Assembly: GCA_000695325.1 (NCBI GenBank)
Contig: AVPN01000387.1
Span: 1-23,287, forward strand
Length of the DNA: 23,287 nucleotides
Direction of reading: 5' to 3'
From: Pleurobrachia bachei
Taxonomy: Eukaryota; Ctenophora; Tentaculata; Cydippida; Pleurobrachiidae
The first letter of the stretch is position 1. Each line of letters opens with the position of its first letter. A program made the translations under genes and the position numbers. Shown here one piece after another: positions 12,101-21,253 of the stretch. Below the pieces are notes generated by a model. It had not been told where the DNA came from, did not search any database, and saw only the letters and a list, made by a program, of their open reading frames with translations.

Positions 12101-13946
12101 AGGCCAAGTCTTGTTCAGTCACACCTCCCGCTGTCTCCAACTCTTTGAAATCGTGCCAGACAGTCAGGGAGAGGAAAGTTTCCTGTCACCACCACGAGTG
12201 TTCCTAGACGAGTTGGAGGACAGTGATCAATTGGTGATACGTCAGTTACAAATCTGGTTGTTGATGCTACTTCACGAGCTAAAGTGTTGTACACCGGACA
12301 CAGTTAGAGAAAATGTTGAGTACCTTCGGAGCAAGGGAATTTTAGGTGACTTCTTGGATTCTCTGGTTTACCTAATTGATTTTGAGGGTCGGAACCAGAA
12401 CATTTCAAATTTGGCAGCTCTTTCGGAGAACGTCGCATCTGATTTGCCCCAGTTAGCTGGTCAGTGCCTGATGGGGATTGCCGAGGTTTTCCCCGTGCTT
12501 CTCAGGTCTTGGTGGAAGAGACAGAACAAGGAAATATCACAATCTGTGGATCGGTTCGTGACAAAGTTCCTCTCGCCGTGGTTGATAAAACAGGAGACCA
12601 ATGTTCAGTTTGACACAGCTGCTGATAGAGACGACGGAACGTTGAAGGTAGGCGCGGTGACATTCATGTAGGGAGCTTCGCGCGCACGCGCGTTTTCTAG
12701 TTAGATCACACGCAATCGAACTTCAAGTCTTGCCATGCTACACTGTCTGTCTGTCTGTCTGTTCGGGCTCGCGTAAGCTCACTGGCCCGGCTTCCGGGCC
12801 ACACTCTCGACACAGACAAGGAATATGTCAATTCAAGTCAGCTTGAAAAATGAAAAACAAGGCCAAAATTGAAAATCTTGATTCTTGATAGACCCTTTCA
12901 AGAAACCCGTTCACAAATGTTTTCATTTTATCAGGTGAAACCCCGTCCAGCAGTCAGAGAGGTTCTAGCTTGCTATGAGTTGGATGACATTACAGCAGAC
13001 CTATTGGTCGTCATCGCACCAAAGTAAGCAACTTATTCCTTATTCTCTTTTTAATCGAAAATCTAAAACACTAGATTGAAAGTACAACCATTCTACTGCA
13101 CACATATGGCGAGCCTGTTTTGATAGCGACCGGTTCGGTTCTGACACGTTTTATAAAACACTCCCCTCCCTCCCCGGTCCCTTCCCGGTCCTCTCTCAGA
13201 TATCCCTTGCCTTGTTCGGCCCTCCTTCCCCGCGCCCCGTTTGAACAAAACAAGATATCCCCTGGTAGCCCCCTCTGACACCCACTACCTCCCCTCAGCC
13301 ATCCCCTAGTAGCCCCCTCTGTGAGCTGTGAACGGCAGGTTGGGGTACCTGTTGGAACCTGGCGGTCCTGGATGCTACAGATCACTGCCCTGTTCCAGAA
13401 CCAAAATAGCAGGATATACGATGCCCTGGCCCACTGGAAGGGAAATATGGATAAGCAGTTCGAGGGAATTGAAAGTTGTATGATCTGCTTTAGTGTGGTA
13501 AGTGAAAAGATGAGGAGTGGAATCAGGGGATATGATGCATTTGTTTTTTATTCAGACGATCCCGAACAGACTCATTTGTATTGTCGCGGTCGGTTGTAAC
13601 TCGACTTGTATTGTTCTTACAGTTATATTACGGGATTTTTTGAACAAGACAAGATGGATTCAGATTGTATTACAATCTGAATCCATCTCGGTCACTGACA
13701 GTGACAGTTTACTTTGGTCTGCAACCCGATTTCACCCGATTTTTCTCCTTCCAGGTACAAGGACCCAAGAAGATGCTACCAAAACCAACATGCCGAACGT
13801 GCAAAAAGAAGTTCCATAGTTCATGTTTGTACAAGTGGTTTAGTACAAGTGGTAAATCAACATGTCCCCTGTGTCGTGCTACATTCCAGCATTCAACGGG
13901 GCTTCGAGCACGCCTTAATGAGAGACAAGATGAGGAGGAAGTATAA
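6148..13946 (+). CDS. LTN1: Listerin, RING E3 ligase of ribosome quality control (13 exons)
   Basis: Exons: 6148-6369, 6509-6598, 6791-6890, 7146-7276, 7381-7593, 7752-7916, 8044-8184, 8283-8341, 8431-8527, 8720-11098, 11386-11474 (or its copy 12935-13023), 13299-13497 and 13755-13946. Phases agree and give 1358 residues (human about 1766). Seen: MGGNKKQ start; [12 protein letters not shown]; a long helical-repeat-like middle in the 793-codon exon 10; the C-terminal [19 protein letters not shown] and [12 protein letters not shown] matches to human listerin; and the RING (CMICFSV ... [17 protein letters not shown] ... CPLC; ligands C1289, C1292, C1308, C1311, H1316, C1319, C1332, C1335). About 20 acidic/basic residues extend past the human C-terminus. 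Known of the family: it ubiquitinates nascent chains on stalled 60S subunits in the cytosol. Exons 11 and 11' cannot both be used, since each is 89 nt. Confidence 0.93.
11229..11257. repeat. 13-bp GC-rich hairpin in listerin intron 10
   Basis: CTCACACCGGGCC (11229-11241), loop GAA, GGCCCGGTGTGAG (11245-11257) form a perfect stem. It is preceded by (CTGT)n and a CG-rich palindrome near 11130, and is followed by GACAGACA, which can pair back to the CTGT run. It is the reference for the altered copy at 12783-12811. Confidence 0.9.
11618..13023 (+). pseudogene. LTN1: Partial internal copy of listerin exons 10-11
   Basis: Coding 11618-12647 repeats the C-terminal 343 or so codons of exon 10, and 12935-13023 repeats exon 11. 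The frame is open, but no acceptor or start precedes the fragment; the open frame upstream to 11571 is just intron sequence. Exon 11' has a normal acceptor and donor and could replace exon 11 in the mature message. Substitutions are largely conservative (for example LHSLHP versus LQSLHP), suggesting the copy was, or is, under coding constraint as an allele or recent duplicate. Confidence 0.85.
12783..12811. other. Same-direction complement of 11234-11262
   Basis: All 29 bases are the plain complement, not the reverse complement, of 11234-11262: ACCGGGCCGAAGG upstream becomes TGGCCCGGCTTCC here, and GAGAGCTG becomes CTCTCGAC. The sequence on both sides (TAAGCTCAC before, ACAGACAAGG after) is identical in the two copies. 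Only an 8-bp stem (12783-12790 with 12794-12801) remains. In the upstream copy the stem crosses the tract border (CTCAC outside pairs with GTGAG inside), so this downstream copy is the changed one. Confidence 0.95.
13652..13688. repeat. 18-bp near-palindrome in listerin intron 12
   Basis: AGATGGATTCAGATTGTA (13652-13669), one spacer T, then its exact reverse complement (13671-13688). The spacer is too short for a relaxed hairpin loop, so it would open a few base pairs. It lies in the intron between the two RING-encoding exons. Confidence 0.92.
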
Positions 13947-14212
13947 ACTACACAACTCACTAGGGACCTCAGGGAGGAAGTGTAACAAAACTGTTGCGTA
14001 CTTTTTACGTTGTTTTGTCAGGTGTTTTATTGCTTAACCGGTTTTAGAATTACATTCAGTGTTTGAATTTGTTGTAACACGCACGTTCTTGATACTTTCG
14101 TTGCGAAACCAAGTGGCGCGGCGGCTTATTCGCGGCGCGCAGTGAATAATCCAAAATAGCACCAGGAGTGGTGGATTGTGAAGCCACTCTTGTTGTGTTC
14201 CTCGGGAAACGT

Positions 14213-14432
14213 TAAAATCTGGGTGCCTTTCATCGCTAACAATTCGTAGTTTTAGCGCGCGCGACGTGTTTAAAATCTGGGTGCCTTCCATTGCTAACAA
14301 TTCGTAGTTTTGGCGCGCGCAACGGGTTAGGGCTTTTTCATTGCTAACAATTCGTAGTTTTGGCGCGCGCGACGGGTTAGGGCCATTTCATTGCTAACAA
14401 TTCGTAGTTTTGGCGCGCGCAACGGGTTAGGG
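14213..14432. repeat. Four-copy tandem repeat, period about 50 bp
   Basis: The core GCTAACAATTCGTAGTTTT followed by (G/A)GCGCGCGC occurs four times, with TTGCTAACAA starting at 14291, 14341 and 14391 (exact 50-bp period) and a variant TCGCTAACAA at 14233. Units 2-4 end in GGGTTAGGGC. The first two are preceded by TTAAAATCTGGGTGCCTT. The whole array lies inside the 751-bp insertion. Confidence 0.9.
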
Positions 14433-14663
14433 CTGTCCGTTAGGGTCTGGTTTGGAGGTTCGGTTAGGGCTATCGATTCTCTATCAGATGCCGTTTAGTT
14501 CACTCAAATTGGCCATGTGGTTGCGTGGCTATAGCCGTTTGAAAAAAGTCGGTCTAAGTAGACTCTTTTGGTAGCGCGCACCTGTAAAGTCGTTGCGAGG
14601 CACCCAGATTATAATCGCGCCCGTGTTCCTCTCTTCTTTTCTCCGTGTCCCAACACAACACCA

Positions 14664-14815
14664 ATGAGGATCCTCGGAAGTGTTCATGTCGCGCACAATA
14701 ATGTCACGCCCACCAATCACAGCTCAGAACGCGCAAGGCACCTCGCGCGTTCTGAGCTGTGATTGGTGGGCGTGACATGATTGTGCGCGACATGAACATT
14801 TCCGAGGGTCCTCAT
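14664..14815. repeat. 71-bp inverted repeat with 10-bp loop
   Basis: Arms 14664-14734 and 14745-14815 are reverse complements with three mismatches; the loop is AAGGCACCTC. The arms contain CACCAATCACAGCTCAGAAC and its partner. It would form a long cruciform or RNA hairpin, in the style of a foldback or MITE element, within the 751-bp insertion. Confidence 0.93.
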
Positions 14816-15063
14816 GGTACACCACGCACAGTCGTGTTCCTTTTTCAGAGGTAACAGTTCCAATCGACACATTCCTGTTTCGTATCAACACATTGAGATA
14901 TCCAAAATAGCAAATCTAAAAAATTTTATCCTCTCACTTTTGTTTTCCTTTCGCCGAGACGTTTCCCGTCTCCACTCTCCGTCACTGTCCTCTTGTTGAG
15001 TGTTGACTGGTGTTTGGACTTTCCGCCCACCTGAATTTCAAACGTGATCGGTGTTTGATTTTT

Positions 15064-17289
15064 ATGACTAATCCAACATCCCTTCCTAGAACTTCTGTAG
15101 ACAATAAAATGGCCGCCGGAGTAGCTTCATCACTCCCAATCTACTACAATAATGACGTCCACAACTTCTATCTTAAACAAAAGATGGAGTTTCATTTCCA
15201 ACAGAAGTCTGACAATGAATTTCTTATGTTTCTACTCGATACTGCTGTCCGAGTTATTTCTATTGGTAAGTCATGAATCTTGAATCTTGAGTGGCGTAAT
15301 AAAATTGGTGTATGATGTAAACTCAACTCCCCTTTCTCTCCCTCTACCCTCCCGCCTCTAACATTACCTCAAACATTCCCCCCTTAAACACCTCCACTTT
15401 TCAGTACAACACCTGGCCCCGGTGATCGAGGCAGTGTCTGATGCGAGTGCTGAAGAACTTGACGAGGAGATGTCCCCCGCTCAAGCTGTCGTAGCTGCCG
15501 CGACTGCCATAGCTAACTCTTCTCCGGTTTCTGGTAATTCTTCACTCATCCAAACCAGATCATCAGTATCAAAATCATGGATCACCACATCTTCATCGGG
15601 AACACAGGTTTACTTTTCACGCATTCATACAACTTATCGAAGTCATCATCGGATCTCTATGATTTTTAAAAAAAATTTCGGGGGTACTATTACAATCATA
15701 ACCTTCCCCCCCTTCAGCTACAACTATTATGGAGCTAGATCCTCAGCCCTCTGCTCTCTCTGCTGAACTTGAACAGATAACTGGAGAGATAACTAACGCC
15801 CAAATCTCGTCCTACCAAGCCCCCGGATACTCGGCAACCCCCCAGTATGATATCACTGCCCACCAGCCACCAGAGGAAGTCACTCCCTCCTCCTCTGCAC
15901 CCATTAATGAGAAAGCAAATATAATAGAGGATGAGTTAGGGACTGTACCTCCTCCGCCCGCAAAGTTACCTTCAACTCAACATAGCACCGGCGGACAAGC
16001 GAGCGAGAACACACTGACTAGTATACCAATGGTTGTGCAGCCTGTGGCAGAGGCGCCTGAATCTATTAAAAGCGAGGCCCCACTTCCAGAGGTACGTCCA
16101 TTGATCATCTGTTTTATCAGTGGTACAAAGTCTGATATAGAACTAGATTTGGCTTCATGACAGACTACATCTCATTTAGTTGGACGAGTATCGTACCCTC
16201 AATTACCTATTCTCTCAATTACCTATCCCTCAGCCACCTAATTCCCTTATCAGGTTGTTGAGATCAAGGAAGAGGATGAAGCGGACACGAGTGCATCTGA
16301 CCTTCTTTCCCACGACACAATCCAACAAATTATGAGCAGTATCTCCGGAACGGATGACAATGTGGGAGTACAAAACTTTATCCCCACCGCTACACCCTCC
16401 TCTCTCCCTCCCTCGTTCCTGGACCGCGGTGCTAACAATCCATTGTCGATGCTGGGGAGTTTCAATAGTAGCGGAGCGGCCCTTGATGATACGGGCGGAC
16501 CTAGCGACCTATCGGCAGACAATGTTCTGTAAGTTTTAGGGCGGGGCCCGAGGGTTTATTATATGTGGGTTCATTATACGTGGGTGAGGGATGTTTGGGA
16601 TTTTAATAGATCATGGCAGGGAAGCCGGACGGGTTTGGGAAGGGCTATTGGAACCTGGCATTTTTCTTAGAGGGTGGGGCTCATATATAAACACTTTGCT
16701 CTGATCAGATTACACAAAGTTACAGAATTGAACTCATAATCAAATATTGGAACAATACTTCACATTACATCATGTTCGCTTAACTTTTTATTTATATATT
16801 GTCCTGGACCCATTCACAATTTATACTTCTCAATATAGAGTTTAGCTTAGTAATATCAATACCATCTCACTTGTTCATGCTCCAATAATAACGTGTCATG
16901 GTCTACCCGTCTCCGTCTCCCTGTGCTGACAGTCCTCTCCTGTCCTAAGGGTGAAGACTCTGAAGAGGAGACGTCTGAACGTTGACCACGACAAAATGTT
17001 AGCGGAATACCACTACTACCTGAATGAGGTCAAGAAGTCCGGAAGCAGTCTCATCCACATCATTAATCGAACTGAAACTAACGAGGCAGGGTTTCACAGG
17101 AGGAAAGCTATGGTCGAGCTATCCCTGGCGGCTCCAGATATCTACAAGGAACTGCTGAATACCTGTACAACTCAGTTGGAAGTTGCACGGAAGGCGGCTA
17201 AAATACTGAAGACGGAGGAGGTAGCAGCAAGGTTGAGAGATCTCGTTTCGGAGGGAAAGGCAATTGGACGGAATCGCCGGAAATTATGA
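15064..17289 (+). CDS. Gene 3 copy A: unrecognised putative nuclear regulator, isoform a
   Basis: Exons: 15064-15265, 15405-15533, 15718-16091, 16254-16528 and terminal exon 16950-17289, giving 439 residues. I do not recognise the family. Seen: an N-terminal conserved-looking block (YYNNDVHNFYLKQKMEF, FLMFLLDTAVRVISIG); a low-complexity Pro/Ser/Glu middle with two SUMO consensus motifs (IKSE, IKEE); and a C-terminal basic start (LKRRRL) followed by a helical domain (EYHYYLNEV, NEAGFHRRKAMVELSLAAP, KTEEVAARLRDLV, GKAIGR). The mix of basic stretch, SUMO sites and disordered middle suggests a DNA-binding or chromatin protein; this is inference. The start is the ATG matching copy B, where an in-frame stop lies just upstream. 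The exon 4 donor GTAAGT contains an in-frame TAA, so failure to splice ends the protein at ...DNVL (327 residues). Confidence 0.8.
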
Positions 17290-17503
17290 ACTTGAAATCT
17301 TTCACTATAACATGGTCACTTATGAACACTAATTGTTTGTTTTATTAAAAAGTTTGGGAAATTTGTTTCTATTTTCATTATTCACCTTATTTTAGAGAGT
17401 ATATTTCTTTTCCAATTATCAAGTCACCAGAATAATCTGCAAAAATGTAATTGTAATCATTACACTGGATTGGTAAATTAATATATGTAGATCCTCTCCT
17501 AAG

Positions 17504-17816
17504 GGTGAAGAGGAGACGGCTAACTCACGAGCAGCTAATAGAGGAATACCAGTACTACCTGAAGGAGGTGCAATCGGGGAGAAGTATCACAGAGGTCATA
17601 ACTCGGAATAAAACTAACGAGGCTGGATTTTACAGGAGGAAAGCTATAGTTGAGCTGTCTTTGGCAGCTCCAGATACTTATAAAGCACTCTCACGGGCGT
17701 GTAAAACACAGCAGGAGCTGGCCAAATATGCCGTTAAGAAACTGAAGACGGCCGAAATAGCTGCAAAATTGAGAATTCTTGTTCTGGAGGGAAAGGCAAT
17801 TGGGCGTGGTGCGTAA
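17504..17816 (+). CDS. Gene 3 copy A: alternative terminal exon b
   Basis: It begins after the same acceptor context as exon a (CTAAG, then GGTGAAG), with the same phase, and ends in its own stop, so it can replace exon a. It encodes VKRRRLTHEQLIEEYQYYL, NEAGFYRRKAIVELSLAAP, AEIAAKLRILVLEGKAIGR. It is a clear paralogue of exon a within one gene, giving a 430-residue isoform. Choosing between the exons would exchange the whole C-terminal domain. Confidence 0.78.
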
Positions 17817-18013
17817 TCCTTAGGAATGAACTGCATTTTATGAGAACGTGTTTTAATCATGTTTATCATTTAGTTCTTTATTCTTGTTTCAAAAAATTGT
17901 GAGAAAGAAACCGAAATAACAAAGGCCAGGGCCCAGGGAGTGGTAGTAGGTAGATAGAGTGTTATGCAATGGTTTAACACAATTATATGTCTACCACTTT
18001 CCTCTCTTGCCAC
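17817..18013 (+). other. Gene 3 copy A 3' flank
   Basis: This is untranslated sequence after exon b. No strong AATAAA was seen. It is identical to 21254-21450, the matching end of copy B. It ends at the duplication 4 joint. Confidence 0.6.
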
Positions 18014-18174
18014 CAACATGCCGAACGTGCAAAAAGAAGTTCCACAGTTCATGTCTTTACAAGTGGTTCAGCACGAGTGGTAAATCAACATGTCCCCTGT
18101 GCCGTGCTACATTCCAGCATTCAACGGGGCTTCGAGCACGCCTTAATGAGAGACAAGATGAGGAGGAAGTGTAA
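18014..18174 (+). pseudogene. LTN1: Orphan fragment of the listerin RING exon
   Basis: This repeats the 3' part of listerin exon 13: [25 protein letters not shown] and the acidic tail to a TAA at 18172-18174. The 5' part of the exon and its acceptor are missing, and the first RING cysteines (CMIC) are in a different exon that is not copied. It is a by-product of duplication 4. Most base changes from the original are silent. Confidence 0.88.
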
Positions 18175-18485
18175 CAAAACTGTTGGGTACTTTTTACATT
18201 GTTTTGTGAGGTGTTTTAGATGCTTAACCAGTTTTAGAATTATATTAAGTGTTTGAATTTGTTGTAACACGCATGTTCTTGATACTTTCGTTGCGAAACC
18301 AGGTGGCTTATTCGTCGCGGCGCGCAGTGAATAATCCAAAATAGCAAATCTAGAAATTTTTATCCTATCACTTTTCGTTTTCGTTTCGCCGAGACGTTTC
18401 TCATCTCCGTCACTGTCCTCTTGTTGACTCGTGTTTGGACCTTCCGCCCACCTGAATTTCAAACGTGTTCGGTGTTTGATTTGTT

Positions 18486-20692
18486 ATGAATAATCCATCA
18501 TCCCTTCCTAGAACTTCTGTAGACTATAAAATGGCCGCCGGAGTAGCTTCTTCACTTCCAATCTACTACAATAATGACGTCCACAACTTCTATCTTAAAC
18601 AAAAGATGGAGTTTCATTTCCAACAGAAGTCTGACAATGAATTTCTTATGTTTCTACTCGATACTGCTGTCCGAGTTATTTCTATTGGTAAGTCATGACA
18701 TGAGTGGCGTAATAAAACACTCCCCCTTTCTCTCCCTCTACCCTTCCGCCTCTAACATTACCTCAAACATTCCCCCCCCCTTAAACACCTCCACTTTTCA
18801 GTACAACATCTGGCCCCGGTGATCGAGGCAGTGTCTGATGCGAGTGCTGAAGAACTTGACGAGGAGATGTCCCCCGCTCAAGCTGTCGTAGCTGCCGCGA
18901 CTGCCATAGCTAACTCTTCTCCGGCTTCTGGTAATTCTTCACTCATTCAAACCAGATCATCATAATCACGATCATGGACCACATCACCATCATCAAAATC
19001 ACAGGTTACTTTTGACGCATTCATACAACTCCATAAAGTCATCATCGGATCTCTAATTTCGGGGGTACTATTACAATCATAACCTTCCCCCCTTTCAGCT
19101 ACAACTAATATGGAGCTAGATCCTCAGCCCTCTGCTCTCTCCGCTGAACTCGAGCAGATAACAGGAGAGATAACGAACGCCCAAATCTCGTCCTACCAAG
19201 CCCCCGGATACTCGGCAACCCCCCAATATGATATCACAGCCCACCAGCCACCAGAGGAAGTCACTCCCTCCTCCTCTGCTCCAATCAATGAGAAAGCAAA
19301 TATAATAGAGGATGAGTTAGGAACCGTACCTCTTCCTCCGCCCGCAAAGTTACCTTCAACTCAACATAGTACCGGCGGACAAGCGAGCGAGAACACACTG
19401 ACTAGTATACCAATGGTTGTGCAGCCTGTGGCAGAGGCACCTGAATCTATTAAAAGCGAGGCCCCACTTCCAGAGGTACGTCCATTGATCATCTGTTTTA
19501 TCAGTGGTACTAAGTGTGATATAGATCTAGATTTGGCTTCATGGCAGACTACATCTCATTTAGTTGGACGAGTATCGTACCCTCATTTACCTATTCTCTC
19601 AATTACTTATTCCTCAATCACCCATTTCCCTCAGGTTGTTGAGATCAAGGAAGAAGATGAAGCGGACACGAGTGCATCTGACCTCCTATCCCACGACACA
19701 ATCCAACAAATTATGAGCAGTATCTCCGGATCCGATGATAATGTGGGAGTACAAAACTTTATCCCAACTGCAACACCATCCTCCCTTCCTCCCTCGTTCC
19801 TGGACCGCGGTGCTAACAATCCACTGTCGATGCTGGGGAGTTTCAATAGTAGCGGAGCGGCCCTTGATGATACGGGTGGACCTAGCGATCTATCGGCAGA
19901 CAATGTTCTGTAAGTTCTAGGGGGTTATTATATGTGGGTAAGGGGGATGTTAGGGGTTTTAGTGGATCATGGTGGAAGTCATGGGGAAGGGTTTAGAGTT
20001 TTTTGGAACCTGAGCTGTCATTTGTCCTAGAGGGGTGGCCGTGGGGCTCACTTTGCATTGATCAGATTACACAATATATATGCAAAGTTGTAGAATTCAA
20101 CTAATGATAAAATATTGGAACGATACATTCACATTACATGTTCGCTTTACTCCATGTTATTTTTGTCGTGGACTCATTCACAAGTTCTACTTCTCAGATC
20201 AATCAGCAATCCCCTAATTATAATACAGCTTAGTAGTATGATGTCAATACCATCTCACTTCTTCACTCTCCAATAATAGCGTATTATCGTCATGTACCAT
20301 GGTCCTCCCGTCTCCGTCTCCCTGTGTGCTGACAGCCCTCTCCTGTCCTAAGGGTGAAGACTCTGAAGAGGAGACGTCTGAACGTAGACCACGACAAAAT
20401 GTTGGCCGAATACCACTACTACCTGAATGAGGTCAAAAAGTCTGGAAGCAGCCTCATCCACATCATTAATCGGACTGAAACTAACGAGGCCGGGTTTCAC
20501 AGGAGGAAAGCTATGGTTGAGCTGTCCCTGGCGGCTCCTTCTATCTACAAGGAACTGTTGAATACCTGTACAACTCAGTTGGAAGTTGCTAGGACGGCGG
20601 CTAAAATACTGAAGACGGAGGAGGTAGCAGCAAGGTTGAGAGACCTTGTTTTAGAGGGCAAGGCAATTGGACGGAATCGCCGGAAATTATGA
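18486..20692 (+). CDS. Gene 3 copy B: putative nuclear regulator, isoform a
   Basis: Exons: 18486-18687, 18802-18930, 19099-19475, 19635-19909 and terminal exon 20353-20692, 440 residues. It has the same architecture as copy A: YYNNDVHNFYLKQKMEF block, SUMO-type IKSE and IKEE motifs, and basic LKRRRL start of the C-terminal domain. Differences are few: MNNPSSLPRTSVDYK instead of MTNPTSLPRTSVDNK, one extra codon in the proline run, GSD for GTD, and APSIYK for APDIYK. Intron 3 (19476-19634) is 159 nt with no stop, so its retention would add 53 residues in frame; in copy A the same intron has a stop. The stop-in-donor feature (TAA at 19911-19913) is conserved. Confidence 0.8.
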
Positions 20693-20940
20693 ACTTAAAA
20701 TATTTCACTATAACATGGTCACTTATAGGAACACTAATTGTTTGTTTTATTTAAAAGTTTGGGAAATTTGTTTCTATTTTCATTATTCACCTTATTATAG
20801 AGAGTGTCTTTCTTTTCATATTATCAAGTCACCAGAATAATCTGCAAAAATGTAGTTGTCATTATTACACTGGCCAGTACTGGGTTGGTGTTTTCATTCC
20901 TGGCCTCCACTCCCTGTTCTGACAGCCCTCCTGCCCTAAG

Positions 20941-21253
20941 GGTGAAGAGGAGACGGCTAACTCACGAACAGCTAATCGAGGAATACCAGTACTACCTGAA
21001 GGAGGTGCAATCAGGGAGAAGTATCACAGAGGTCATTACTCGGAATAAAACTAACGAGGCTGGCAAAATGTCCTCCTTTCGATATCAACTCGACAGAAAC
21101 CGTCGAGGTCTATGTTATAAAGCACTCTCACGGGCGTGTAAAACACAGCAGGAGCTGGCCAAATATGCCGTTAAGAAACTGAAGACGGCCGAAATAGCTG
21201 CAAAATTGAGAATTCTTGTTCTGGAGGGAAAGGCAATTGGGCGTGGTGCGTAA
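20941..21253 (+). CDS. Gene 3 copy B: alternative terminal exon b, with altered core
   Basis: Same acceptor (CCCTAAG), phase and stop as copy A exon b, with only about four substitutions upstream of residue NEAG and none after the altered tract. The 17 codons 21064-21114 are unrelated in protein (KMSSFRYQLDRNRRGLC and onward, in place of FYRRKAIVELSLAAPDT), yet the frame stays open. This removes the most conserved stretch of the domain, which is shared by exons a, a' and b. See the separate entry for the cause. Any function of the resulting domain is doubtful. Confidence 0.75.
21064..21114 (+). other. Same-direction complement of 17627-17677 region in coding exon b
   Basis: Aligned with copy A (the stretch after GAGGCTGG, ending before TTATAAAGC), bases 21065-21114 are the exact plain complement, unreversed, of copy A: TTTTACAGGAGG becomes AAAATGTCCTCC, and GCTCCAGATAC becomes CGAGGTCTATG. 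Base 21064 is C; copy A has A there, but exons a and a' have G at that position, whose complement is C, so 51 bases fit. Flanks are the same as in copy A. Exons a, a' and b agree with each other, so this copy is the changed one. Confidence 0.96.

Larger units (their letters stand above)
10081..13166 (+). repeat. Tandem duplication 3: listerin exon 10 (3' part) and exon 11
   Basis: Unit 10081-11617 (1537 bp) is followed directly by 11618-13166 (1549 bp), same orientation. The join is AACACTCCCC to GGGAACGTTA, and the second unit starts inside exon 10 without an acceptor. The first 200 or so bases and much of the 3' third are nearly identical, while the middle (about 10300-10740 versus 11840-12290) has many substitutions and a 9-nt in-frame insertion (DELAELAED versus EELAED). 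Confidence 0.96.
14162..14912. mobile_element. 751-bp insertion flanked by 13-bp direct repeats
   Basis: ATCCAAAATAGCA occurs at 14149-14161 and again at 14900-14912. The second unit of duplication 4 has it only once (18334-18346), giving an exact empty site. The inserted DNA has no coding potential I recognise; it holds a 50-bp tandem array, an inverted pair (AATCTGGGTGCCT near 14215 and AGGCACCCAGATT near 14598) and a 71-bp inverted repeat. No poly-A tail and no terminal inverted repeats were seen, so the class is unknown; it could be a non-autonomous element. The alternative is a deletion between the 13-mers in the other copy. Confidence 0.65.

Noticed and set aside
11571-12671. A separate 366-codon gene
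   Set aside because: Its first codons are intron sequence before the duplication joint; the rest is a partial listerin exon copy without acceptor.
12783-12811. Compensatory evolution of the intronic hairpin stem
   Set aside because: Loop and non-stem bases are complemented too, and all 29 positions fit, so it is not stem-preserving substitution.
14320-14475. Telomere-like TTAGGG repeats
   Set aside because: TTAGGG occurs singly within longer 50-bp units or alone, not as a hexamer array.
19110-19913. A single 267-codon exon in gene 3 copy B
   Set aside because: Copy A has a stop inside the matching 159-nt intron, and splice sites are good in both; read-through is an option, not the main model.
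21064-21114. Simple inversion as the cause of the altered exon tract
   Set aside because: The reverse complement of the copy A tract does not match; only the unreversed complement does.
20804-21253. Longer 149-codon exon b in copy B
   Set aside because: The upstream part is open by chance through the intron; copy A does not share it and the CTAAG acceptor fits exon 4.
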